This document shows positions 26,296 through 34,560 of a DNA stretch of 64,000 bases, piece after piece. A model generated the notes under the pieces. The model worked only from the letters and a program-made list of their open reading frames with translations, did no database searches and had not been told where the DNA came from. This DNA is from Streptosporangiaceae bacterium NEAU-GS5 (GTDB lineage: Bacteria > Actinomycetota > Actinomycetes > Streptosporangiales > Streptosporangiaceae). The DNA lies in NCBI GenBank assembly GCA_017592665.1, contig JAGFNW010000011.1:62001-126000 (forward strand). The letters are read 5' to 3'. A program made the translations under genes and the position numbers. Numbering within the stretch: the first letter of the stretch is position 1; the number at the start of each line of letters is the position of its first letter.

Positions 26296-26886
26296 CTACG
26301 TCTGGGTCAGCCGCCGGCGCCGGGTCTCGAGGATATTGACCGTCGTCAGGCTGATGCCCAGGACGGCCAAGTAGGCCGCGAAACCGTAGTTGGCGAACCG
26401 CCATGTGTCGATGGTGGCGAGCGTGATGAGCGCGCTCACGGAGAGGCATCCGTAAACGATCCACGACTCGGTTTGCGGATCGCTGCGCGATTTCCGGAAG
26501 GTAGGTATGGCGGCGAGCCCGTCCGAGAGGATCGAGAAGGCCACCGCGAAGCCCGCCTGCCGGTAAACGAGCCACCCGGCGACGCCGACTATCGAAAGCG
26601 ATCCGCAGAGCAGATCGAACGAGGAAATCGACCACTGGGCCGCTTTGTTCCGGATCGAGGCCAGGAATATCAGCAAAGGATTGACGCCGGCCATCAGGGT
26701 CACCAATGCCGGGAGGCCGACGCCGTCGTTTATCTGCGCGATGAACGCGACGCCGGGCGCGAGGGCCCAGAGAAACCACGTCACGGGATGCGGGCGCACT
26801 CGGCCCTTCAAGGCTTCGCGCAGATAGACCGCGGTGCCGAGCACGTTGAAACATAATGCGACGAACACGAATCGCGAGTCGATCAT
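26296..26886 (-). CDS. Polytopic membrane protein of unknown function
   Basis: A 196-residue protein with about six membrane helices (for example LCFNVLGTAVYLREAL and PHPVTWFLWALAPGVAFIAQ). The PHPVTWFLW stretch and duplicated layout loosely recall small PQ-loop/SemiSWEET-like transporters, but the match is not strong enough to name. It is convergent with the preceding gene (9 bases between stops), has similarly lower GC, and may have arrived together with it. Confidence 0.7.
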   Translation of the reverse strand: MIDSRFVFVALCFNVLGTAVYLREALKGRVRPHPVTWFLWALAPGVAFIAQINDGVGLPALVTLMAGVNPLLIFLASIRNKAAQWSISSFDLLCGSLSIVGVAGWLVYRQAGFAVAFSILSDGLAAIPTFRKSRSDPQTESWIVYGCLSVSALITLATIDTWRFANYGFAAYLAVLGISLTTVNILETRRRRLTQT

Positions 26887-26950
26887 GATTTCGGGCCCCT
26901 CTCGTGCGTCGCCCGGCCTTGCCAGCCTATGGCTCGGCCCACGAGAACGA

Positions 26951-27553
26951 TCAGGCGAGCAGGTCGGGGTCGAGGGCCAGTTCGGTGGCGGCGGCCGTAC
27001 GGACGAGGTCGAAGAGGCGGGCGCGGGAGATCATCCGCCGGTGGACGGTGACCTGGACGGTCAGGCCGTCGATGAGCGACATGAGCCGCCAGGCGGCGGC
27101 TTCGGGGTCGGCGCAGCGGAAGACCCCGGCCTCGGCCCCGGACCGCAGGATGCCCGCCAGGGCGTCCTTCCATCGCACGTCGAGGGCCCGGGAGACCTCC
27201 TCGAGCGCGGGGTTGCGCATGGATTCGGCCCAGGCGTCGATCCAGAGGGCCCACGACTTGGACTTACCGGTGGGGGAGTAGAGCCGCAGCATGGCGCGGA
27301 GCTTGTCGAGCGGGTCGCCGGCCGACTTGATGAGCGTGGTCAGGGCGTCGAGGTCGCGCTCGGCGGCGTAGCCGAAGGCGGCCGCGAAGAGCTTCTCCTT
27401 GGTTTCGAAGTGGTAGAACAGCAGCGCCTGGCTCACTCCGGCGGCCTCGGCGATGTCGACCGTGCGCGTGTGCCCGAACCCCTTTGCCGCGATCACTTCG
27501 CAGGCGACGCGAAGCAGGTCTTCCCGTCGTAGGCGGCTGATTCCCCGTGCCAC
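26951..27553 (-). CDS. TetR-family transcriptional regulator
   Basis: A 200-residue TetR protein: helix-turn-helix at about 12-55 (VACEVIAAKGFGHTRTVDIA, then SQALLFYHFETKEKLF) and a ligand-binding C-terminal domain of the BetI-like type. The start is 9 bases after the stop of the histidine-kinase gene, so the two are very probably one transcription unit. No own operator can be assigned because there is no promoter region of its own. Confidence 0.9.
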   Translation of the reverse strand: MARGISRLRREDLLRVACEVIAAKGFGHTRTVDIAEAAGVSQALLFYHFETKEKLFAAAFGYAAERDLDALTTLIKSAGDPLDKLRAMLRLYSPTGKSKSWALWIDAWAESMRNPALEEVSRALDVRWKDALAGILRSGAEAGVFRCADPEAAAWRLMSLIDGLTVQVTVHRRMISRARLFDLVRTAAATELALDPDLLA

Positions 27554-27562
27554 ATCGGCACA

Positions 27563-28906
27563 CTACTGGGTCCGCGGGATCCGCAACACGAATCGGGCCC
27601 CCCGATCGCTGTCCTCGATGGTCAGCGTGCCGCCGTGGCCTTCGGCGATCTGCCGGGCGATCGACAGGCCGAGACCGGTGCCGCCCGCGTCGCGGGTGCG
27701 GGCCGCGTCCAGCCGGGCGAACCGCTGGAAGACCACCTCCCGCTGCGCGGGCGGAATGCCGCTCCCGTCGTCGATGACCTCCAGCACGCCCCAGCCGTTG
27801 TCGCCGCACACGCACACCCTGACCTCGGACGCGGCGTGCCGCTCGGCGTTGTCGAGCAGGTTGGTGAGCAGGCGGCTGAGGCGCAGCCGGTCGCCTTGGA
27901 CGACCACGCCGGGGGCGAGCTCCTGGACCAGCTCGACCGTGCGCTGCCGCGCGTCGACCTCGGTCCGGCACAGCTCGGCGAGGTCGATGGGCTCGTTCGC
28001 CCCGGGGGCGGCCGCGTCCAGCCTGGCGATCTGCAGAAGGTCGCTGACCAGGGCCTGAAGCCGGTCGAGGCTGTCGATGAGCGCGTTGCCCGTGGCGGTC
28101 CAGTCGGTCTGGTCCGGGTCGAGCAGGGCCGCCTCGATCTCGGCGCGCATGGCGGTGAGCGGGCTGCGCAGGTCGTGCGAGGCGTCGGAGGCGAATCTGC
28201 GCTGCTGTTCGACGGCCGCTTCCAGGCGTTCGAGCGTCTTGTTGGCGGTCAGCGTGAGCTCGCGGATCTCATCGTGATAGCGCGGGACGGGCACCCGGCG
28301 GCCCGGGTCGGTGGCGGTGTACTCGAACAGCTCCCTCCGGATCGCCTCGACCGGCTCCAGGACCTTGCCCACCTGCCAGTACGCCCCGATGGTCGTGACG
28401 CCGGTGAGCAGCAGGGAGCCGATGATCAGCGAGACGATCGCGCGCAGGTCGACGTACCAGGGGACGCCCTCGTCGGCCGCGTAGATGGTCCAGTCTCCTT
28501 TGGACTGGTAGATACGGAAGGCGACCACGATCATGCACTCGTCCGGGAACGCCGGCATGTGGCACCAGACGCGGTCGCCGCGCACGCTGTTCTCGTCCGG
28601 TGGGAAGTCGGCGATGGGCTCGCGCCCGATCAGGTTGGGGGTGGCCGCCCGCACGATCTGGTGGGCGTCGACCACCTGCAGCGCCCGCACGTTCTGGTAC
28701 GGCAGGATGCTCGGCAGCTGGTTGCGTTTGACCAGGTGAACCGTACGGAGGGCGGCGTCGACGATCTGTTCGGTCCGGTATTCGGTGGCGATGTTGCGGA
28801 CCCCGAGCAGCACGACGAGCGTCATCCCGGCGCAGACCAGGGCCATGACGGCGCCGGTCAGCGTGGTCAGACGCGTCCGAATGGACCATCCTCGCCACAG
28901 TGCCAC
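27563..28906 (-). CDS. Sensor histidine kinase without adjacent response regulator
   Basis: A 447-residue kinase, starting with GTG after CCAGGAGG. Two membrane helices (about 11-35 and 175-200) frame an extracytoplasmic sensor of some 140 residues, followed by HAMP, the phospho-acceptor box FASDASHDLRSPLTAM, and the ATPase domain with NLLDNAERH, VIDDGSGIP and GTGLGLSIARQ. No response regulator gene lies on either side; the TetR gene follows instead, which is unusual. Confidence 0.93.
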   Translation of the reverse strand: MALWRGWSIRTRLTTLTGAVMALVCAGMTLVVLLGVRNIATEYRTEQIVDAALRTVHLVKRNQLPSILPYQNVRALQVVDAHQIVRAATPNLIGREPIADFPPDENSVRGDRVWCHMPAFPDECMIVVAFRIYQSKGDWTIYAADEGVPWYVDLRAIVSLIIGSLLLTGVTTIGAYWQVGKVLEPVEAIRRELFEYTATDPGRRVPVPRYHDEIRELTLTANKTLERLEAAVEQQRRFASDASHDLRSPLTAMRAEIEAALLDPDQTDWTATGNALIDSLDRLQALVSDLLQIARLDAAAPGANEPIDLAELCRTEVDARQRTVELVQELAPGVVVQGDRLRLSRLLTNLLDNAERHAASEVRVCVCGDNGWGVLEVIDDGSGIPPAQREVVFQRFARLDAARTRDAGGTGLGLSIARQIAEGHGGTLTIEDSDRGARFVLRIPRTQ

Positions 28907-29048
28907 GCAACCTCCTGGCGACCACATGATCACAATAGGTCACCGCGGGGCGAGCTATGGGAGATTCAGCATCAAACCAGGACAAAGCCGGAGCCTGTAC
29001 GGCTCCCGCGCCCGCGACTACAGTAAGTGGGCACTGATTGGAGTCACC

Positions 29049-30194
29049 ATGGATCTTGCCGAGTACGGCCGCCGGGCCCGCGCGTGGCTCGATGCCCATC
29101 CACCAACCGGTGATGACGTCGCGGCGGCCAGGTCCTATATGGCCGACCTGTACGACGCCGGCTACTCGGGCATCACCTGGCCCGCCGAGTGGGGCGGGCA
29201 GGGGCTGACCCAGGCCGAGGAGCGCGCGTTCGCCGCCGTCGCCCGCGACTACACACTGCCGATCTACGTCTTCTCGATCGGCCTCGGCATGTGCGGGCCC
29301 ACCCTCGTCGACCTCGGCACCCCCGAGCAGAAGACGCGCCACATCCGACGGCTCCTCCGCGGCGAGGACATCTGGTGCCAGCTGTTCTCCGAGCCGGGCG
29401 CCGGATCCGACGTGGCCGCCCTGCAGACCCGGGCCGCCGAGGACAACGGCGAATGGGTGGTCAACGGGCAGAAGGTCTGGACGAGCGTCGCCCAGCACGC
29501 CGACTACGGCCTGCTGCTGACCCGCACCGACCCCTCGGTGCCCAAACACCGCGGCCTGACCATGCTCATCGTGGACATGCACGCCCCCGGCGTGACCGTG
29601 CGCCCGCTGAAGGACATGACCGGGCGCGCCCACTTCAACGAGATCTTCTTCGACGACGTGCGCGTTCCCGCCGACTGCGTGGTGGGTCAGGTCGGCGAGG
29701 GCTGGAACGCGGCAGTCACCACACTCCTGCACGAGCGCCTGTCGATCTCCAGCGGGGTCGGGATGAGCGGTGAGAAGGACAATCCGACGTCCTTCGCGGC
29801 GCTCAGCAAGGTCGCCGACACGAGCGACCCGGTCGTCCGCGACCAGCTCGTCGAGCTCTACATCCGCTCGCGCGCGCTCGCCCTGTTCAACCAGCGGCTG
29901 GCGCAGGAGACCAAGGCCGGGATCTTCCCCGGGGCCCGCGGCAGCGCCGCGAAGCTGCTGCTTGCCGAGCTCACCACGTTCAGCGCCGACCTCGCGGTAG
30001 ACCTGGTCGGGCCGGAGGCCCTGGTGGAAGGGCATCCGCTGGCCAACGCCCTGGCCCTGTCACCGGCGCTGGCGCTCGGCGGCGGCACCAACGAGATCAT
30101 GCGCAACATCGTCGGCGACCGGGTGCTCAATCTGCCGCCCGAGCCGCGCGTGGACAAGAACGTCCCCTTCAACGAGCTGAAGGTGAACTCGTGA
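29049..30194 (+). CDS. Acyl-CoA dehydrogenase, large subunit type
   Basis: A 381-residue acyl-CoA dehydrogenase (start ATG 29049 with TTGGAG upstream; the open frame runs further up without support). FSEPGAGSDVA and NGQKVWTS are the FAD-binding motifs; the C-terminus has LGGGTNEIMRNIVGDRVLNLP. It overlaps the next, smaller dehydrogenase by GTGA. Such adjacent pairs are known in actinobacteria to form alpha2-beta2 heterotetramers (FadE28/FadE29 type). Confidence 0.92.
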   Translation: MDLAEYGRRARAWLDAHPPTGDDVAAARSYMADLYDAGYSGITWPAEWGGQGLTQAEERAFAAVARDYTLPIYVFSIGLGMCGPTLVDLGTPEQKTRHIRRLLRGEDIWCQLFSEPGAGSDVAALQTRAAEDNGEWVVNGQKVWTSVAQHADYGLLLTRTDPSVPKHRGLTMLIVDMHAPGVTVRPLKDMTGRAHFNEIFFDDVRVPADCVVGQVGEGWNAAVTTLLHERLSISSGVGMSGEKDNPTSFAALSKVADTSDPVVRDQLVELYIRSRALALFNQRLAQETKAGIFPGARGSAAKLLLAELTTFSADLAVDLVGPEALVEGHPLANALALSPALALGGGTNEIMRNIVGDRVLNLPPEPRVDKNVPFNELKVNS

Positions 30195-31147
30195 ACCTCC
30201 TCCTCAGCGCCGAGCAGCAGGATCTGCGCGCCGCCGTCCGCTCGTTCCTGTCCAACGTCAACCCACGTGACGGATATGACCCGGCCGTCTATGGCCGGAT
30301 GAACGGCGAGCTGGGGCTGGCCGGGTTGGTCATTCCGGACGAATACGGTGGGGCGGGCGGGGGGATCTCCGACTTGTCGGTGGTGCTGGTGGAAACCGGG
30401 GCGGCCCTGCTCCCCGGTCCCTTCCTGGCCACCACGCTCGCGACCCTCGCCCTGCTCGAATGCCCCGACAAGGAACTGCTGAGCGGCATCGCCGAAGGCC
30501 GGATCAACGCCGCCCTCGCCTGGGAAGACCGGCCTCTCGTGCTCGGCGGCATGGAGGCCGACGTCCTCATCCTGGTCACCGGCGAGCCGTCCCTGGTGGC
30601 GGTCGAGGGCTTCGGCCGCGAGCCGGTCGAGACCATCGACATCACGCGCGGCATGGCGCGCGTCTCGCTCGACGGGGCCACGACGCGGGTCCTCGGCCGG
30701 CCGTCCGATCGGGTCCACGACCTCGCCATGGTCGCCATCGCGGCCGAGCAGCTCGGCGTGCTCCGCGAGTCGCTCGCCGCCATCGTCTCCTACGCCAAGG
30801 TCCGGGTGGCCTTCGGCCGGTTCATCGGCTCCTATCAGGGCGTCAAGCACAAGCTCGCCGACATGCACTGCGCGCTCGAACAGGCCGAGTCGCTGGTCCG
30901 CCACGCCGCCTGGACCGCCGACGCCGCCCCCGACGAGTTGCCGCTCGCCGCCGCGCTCGCCCAGGCCTACGTCGGGCGGGCCTGCTTCCAGGCCGCCAAG
31001 GACAGCCTGTTGCTGCACGGCGGCATCGGCTTCACCTGGGAGCACGACGCTCACCTGTACTTCAAGCGGGCCAAGAGCGACGAAGTCCTGCTCGGCCCGC
31101 CCCGCCTGCATCGATCCCGCCTCGCGGCACTGCTGGGGTTGTCATGA
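30191..31147 (+). CDS. Acyl-CoA dehydrogenase, small subunit type
   Basis: A 318-residue shortened acyl-CoA dehydrogenase. It keeps PDEYGG near residue 50 and the C-terminal LLLHGGIGFTWEHDAHLYFKR, but the middle FAD-contact segment is weak compared with its neighbour. It starts with GTG overlapping the previous stop and ends overlapping the ligase ATG. By analogy it would pair with the preceding subunit to make one enzyme. Confidence 0.9.
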   Translation: MNLLLSAEQQDLRAAVRSFLSNVNPRDGYDPAVYGRMNGELGLAGLVIPDEYGGAGGGISDLSVVLVETGAALLPGPFLATTLATLALLECPDKELLSGIAEGRINAALAWEDRPLVLGGMEADVLILVTGEPSLVAVEGFGREPVETIDITRGMARVSLDGATTRVLGRPSDRVHDLAMVAIAAEQLGVLRESLAAIVSYAKVRVAFGRFIGSYQGVKHKLADMHCALEQAESLVRHAAWTADAAPDELPLAAALAQAYVGRACFQAAKDSLLLHGGIGFTWEHDAHLYFKRAKSDEVLLGPPRLHRSRLAALLGLS

Positions 31148-32568
31148 GCTTCTATGTCATCGGGGCCGACGACCCCTCGCGCCTGGCCGTCATCGACACC
31201 GACGGCACTCAGGTGACGTACGGCGAACTGCTCGCGCGCGTGAACCAGGTCTCCCACGGCCTGCGCGCCCGAGGATTGAGCACCGGCGACGTCGCCGCGG
31301 GAGTGCTGCGCAACGGCGTCGACGCGCTGGTCATGCTGCTCGCCACCGGCCAGATCGGGATCTACTACGTGCCGATCAACTGGCACCTCACCCAGCCGGA
31401 GATCGACTACATCCTCCAGGACTGCGACGCCAAGGCCGTCGTCACCAGCCCCGACGACGTGGCCGCCCTCGGCGACGGCCGGCCGGTGGAGGCGCCCGAG
31501 GACCGCAGCAACGGCGCCGTGATGTGGTACACCTCCGGCACCACGGGCTTCCCCAAGGGCGTGCAGCGGCCGCTCAACCCGAAGACGCCCGAAGAGATCA
31601 TGCCGCTCTACGTGTGGTTCCTCGCCGAGGTGTGCGACCTGACCCCGGGCGACGCGATCCACCTGGTCACCTCGCCCATGTATCACTCGTCGCCGTGCGC
31701 GCACGTCACGTTCGCGGTGCACCTGGGGCACACCGTGGTGATCGCGCCCAAGTTCGAGCCCGAGGTGATCCTGTCCCTGGTCGACCGCTACAAGGTCACC
31801 AACGCCATGATGGTGCCGACCATGTTCCACCGGATGCTCCAGCTGCCGCCGGAGGTCCGCGAGAAGTACGACGTGTCGTCGCTGCAGCAGGTCATCCACA
31901 CGGGCGCGGCCTGCCCGCAAGCGGTCAAGCAGCGGATGATGGACTGGTGGGGGCCGGTCCTCTACGAGTACTACGGCTCGACCGAGTCGACCATCGCCTT
32001 CGCCGTCAAGCCACTCGACTGGCTGGCCCATCCGGGCACGGTCGGCCGCCCCTGCCCCACGTTCGAGGCGCGGATCCTCGACGAGAACGGCGACGAGATG
32101 CCGGCCGGCGAGGCGGGCATGGTCTACGTGAAATCCGCGCTCGGCGGCTTCGCCTACCGGAAGGATCCGGCCAAGACCGCGGCCAGCATGCGCGGCGAGT
32201 GGTACGCCCCCGGCGACATCGGCTACATGGACGACGAGGGCTACCTGTTCCTGCTCGACCGGCGGACCGACCTCATCGTGTCCGGCGGCGTGAACATCTA
32301 TCCCGCCGAGATCGAGGCCGCGCTGCTGGAGCACCCGGCCGTGGCCGACGTCGGCGTCATCGGGGTCCCCGACGAGGAGTGGGGGCAGCGCGTCGTCGCC
32401 CTCGTCCAGCCGGCCCATCCGGTGACCGCGGAGGAGCTCATCGAGCACCTCGGGCCGCGCCTGGCCCGCTTCAAGCACCCGCGGGTGATCGAGTTCCGCG
32501 AGCAGCTGCCCCGCACGCCGACGGGGAAGCTGTCCCGCTCGAAGCTCAAGGCCGACTATCTCACTTGA
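31144..32568 (+). CDS. Acyl-CoA ligase (AMP-forming)
   Basis: A 474-residue AMP-dependent ligase. The P-loop motif is MWYTSGTTGFPKGVQ; YEYYGSTE, WYAPGDIGYMDDEGY and the C-terminal lysine region RTPTGKLSRSKLK are all present. It is ATGA-coupled to the dehydrogenase pair and supplies their acyl-CoA substrate. It is somewhat shorter than typical FadD proteins. The acyl group (fatty, steroid or terpenoid) cannot be read from sequence. It overlaps the convergent racemase gene by 8 bases. Confidence 0.92.
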   Translation: MSFYVIGADDPSRLAVIDTDGTQVTYGELLARVNQVSHGLRARGLSTGDVAAGVLRNGVDALVMLLATGQIGIYYVPINWHLTQPEIDYILQDCDAKAVVTSPDDVAALGDGRPVEAPEDRSNGAVMWYTSGTTGFPKGVQRPLNPKTPEEIMPLYVWFLAEVCDLTPGDAIHLVTSPMYHSSPCAHVTFAVHLGHTVVIAPKFEPEVILSLVDRYKVTNAMMVPTMFHRMLQLPPEVREKYDVSSLQQVIHTGAACPQAVKQRMMDWWGPVLYEYYGSTESTIAFAVKPLDWLAHPGTVGRPCPTFEARILDENGDEMPAGEAGMVYVKSALGGFAYRKDPAKTAASMRGEWYAPGDIGYMDDEGYLFLLDRRTDLIVSGGVNIYPAEIEAALLEHPAVADVGVIGVPDEEWGQRVVALVQPAHPVTAEELIEHLGPRLARFKHPRVIEFREQLPRTPTGKLSRSKLKADYLT

Positions 32569-33664
32569 TCCACTCGATGGACGTGGTGATCGCGTCGAGC
32601 ACGTCGGGGATCGGGTCCACGCCGATCCCCGGGCCGGTCGGCACGTCCAGCTGCCCGTCCCGGAGCACGAACGGGGCGGTGAGGTCGGTCGCGTAGTAGC
32701 GGCGCGACGCGCTGGTGTCGCCCGGCAGCGTGAAGCCGGGCAGAGCCGCCAAGGCCACGTTGGCGGCGCGGCCGATGCCGGTCTCCAGCATGCCGCCGCA
32801 CCACACCGCGACGCCGTGCGCGCGGCACAGGTCGTGGATCCGCCGCGCCTCCAGGTAGCCGCCGACGCGGCCCGGCTTGATGTTGACGATCGAGCAGGCG
32901 CGCAGGGAGATCGCGGCGGCGGCGTGCGCGGCCGACTCGATCGACTCGTCGAGGCAGAGCGGGGTCTTCAGCCGTTTCGCCAGCTCGGCGTGCTGGACCA
33001 GGTCGTCGTCGGCGAGCGGCTGCTCGATCAGCAGCAGCCCGAACTCGTCGAGCCTGGCCAGCTGCGGTGCGTCGGCGAGGCTGTAGGCGGCGTTGGCGTC
33101 CACCTGCAGCAGGATGTCGCCGAACCGCTCCCGCACGGCCCTGACCGGGTCGACGTCCCATCCCGGCTCGATCTTCAGCTTGATCCGCACATAGCCCGCG
33201 GCCAGGTAGGCGTCCACGGCCTCGAGCAGCTGCGGGATCGAATCCATGATCCCCACCGACACCCCGCAGGGCACCCGCTCGCGGGACGCGCCGAGGAAGC
33301 GCGCCAGCGGCTCGCCGGCCGCGCGGAGCTGCGCGTCGAGCACGGCCGTCTCCAGCGCGGCCTTGGCCATCCGGTGGCCCTTGATCGGCCCGAGCGTCCG
33401 GGCCACGCCGTACGCGTCGATCGAGGGCAGCGCCATCAGCCAGGGGATCATGAACCGGCGGTACACGTCGGTCACGCCGTCGGCGTACTCGGAGGAGTAG
33501 AGCGGCTGCTCCATGGCCACGCACTCGGCCCAGCCCTCGGCCTCCGGCGTCACCACCCGCACCAGCAGCACGTCGCGCTCGTATTCGGTGCCGAACGACG
33601 TCCTGAACGGCGCGACGAGCGGCATGGCCACCCGCCGCAGCTCCACCCCCGTGATCTTCATCAT
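32561..33664 (-). CDS. Enolase-superfamily N-succinylamino-acid racemase/OSBS-like enzyme
   Basis: A 367-residue muconate-lactonizing-subgroup enolase protein. The catalytic KxK lies in IKLKI; metal ligands are in VDANAAY, IEQPL and CLDES; a later lysine is in NIKPGRVGG. The start MMKITGVELRR overlaps the GNAT stop by ATGA. The gene order M20, GNAT, racemase matches the known pathway for converting D- to L-amino acids through N-succinyl intermediates, so a racemase role is favoured over menaquinone synthesis. Confidence 0.88.
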   Translation of the reverse strand: MMKITGVELRRVAMPLVAPFRTSFGTEYERDVLLVRVVTPEAEGWAECVAMEQPLYSSEYADGVTDVYRRFMIPWLMALPSIDAYGVARTLGPIKGHRMAKAALETAVLDAQLRAAGEPLARFLGASRERVPCGVSVGIMDSIPQLLEAVDAYLAAGYVRIKLKIEPGWDVDPVRAVRERFGDILLQVDANAAYSLADAPQLARLDEFGLLLIEQPLADDDLVQHAELAKRLKTPLCLDESIESAAHAAAAISLRACSIVNIKPGRVGGYLEARRIHDLCRAHGVAVWCGGMLETGIGRAANVALAALPGFTLPGDTSASRRYYATDLTAPFVLRDGQLDVPTGPGIGVDPIPDVLDAITTSIEWIK

Positions 33665-34560
33665 CGCTCCACTATGTAACGGCCCTGGTCGAACCCCGTC
33701 ACCCGGGCCCCGTCTCGCATGAGGCCGCCCAGCACCTGACGTACGGCATGGCGCCAGTCGAGCGCCGCGGCCGGATCGGCCGTGCGCAGGCCCTCGATGT
33801 CGCCGGGGACGGCGACCAGCACCACCCGGCCGTCGCACGGCCCGAGCAGCGGGCGGTCGCCCTTCTCGAGGATCCCGGGCACGGCGTCGGCCGGGACCTC
33901 GGCCGTGATGGTCTCACCGGCTGCGGCCCGCACGACCCGGGGATCGGACAGCCGCCACACGGCGAGCGCGCGGTCGGACTCGTCGCCCGCGTTGATCGCG
34001 TCGGCCATCGCCCCGTAGAACTCGGGCAGATACTGCTCCGGGCGGGCGCCCAGTTTGACCAGGTTGAAGTAGGCGTTGCGGCGGACCAGGGGATCGTAGG
34101 TCCAGGTGATCCGGTCGATGCCGCGTTCCAGCGCCCAGGCGCGCTGATGCAGCTTGAGCGCGAACCCGGCGCCCTTGTGCGCCGCGCCGGTCACATGAGA
34201 GTGCAGCGCCTGCCCCGGCGGGGCGGCGAGGAATCCGACCGAGGCCCCGACCAGCTGATCTCGCTCGTCGTACGCGCCCGACACGTAGTTGCCCGCGTGC
34301 GTGAACGCCTTCATGAGCTCCACCGTGACCGGCGGGTTGTCCGGATCCGGCTGCCAGATCTCATTGAAAAGCCGAGACGCCGCCCGGAATTCCGAAATAT
34401 CGCGCAATTCCTGGACGCGTACGGCCACGGACTCGGCCGCCTCCCGAGCCGCGCGCGCGGCATCGCGGGCCGCACGCGCCGGCTCCGGGTCCGCGCGCGC
34501 CGGCTCGCGCGTCGCCCGGCTTGGCTCGGGGGTCGCGCGGGCCGCCTCGTCCGGCGTCAT
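33661..34560 (-). CDS. GNAT-type N-acyltransferase (COG3375-like)
   Basis: A 299-residue acyltransferase. Conserved segments include SRLFNEIWQPD, VSGAYDERDQLVGASVGF, SHVTGAAHKGAGFALKLHQR and ITWTYDPLVRRNAYFNL. It begins one base inside the M20 stop (TGATG) and is followed by the racemase at an ATGA overlap. In the N-succinyl-amino-acid pathway a protein of this type succinylates the D-amino acid. The first 40 residues are a low-complexity string of REPAR and ARDAAR repeats not seen in the family core. Confidence 0.85.
   Translation of the reverse strand: MTPDEAARATPEPSRATREPARADPEPARAARDAARAAREAAESVAVRVQELRDISEFRAASRLFNEIWQPDPDNPPVTVELMKAFTHAGNYVSGAYDERDQLVGASVGFLAAPPGQALHSHVTGAAHKGAGFALKLHQRAWALERGIDRITWTYDPLVRRNAYFNLVKLGARPEQYLPEFYGAMADAINAGDESDRALAVWRLSDPRVVRAAAGETITAEVPADAVPGILEKGDRPLLGPCDGRVVLVAVPGDIEGLRTADPAAALDWRHAVRQVLGGLMRDGARVTGFDQGRYIVER

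Noticed and set aside
32561-33664. Assigning the enolase-family gene as menaquinone synthesis menC
   Set aside because: No other menaquinone gene is nearby, and the M20-GNAT-racemase order points to N-succinylamino-acid racemisation.
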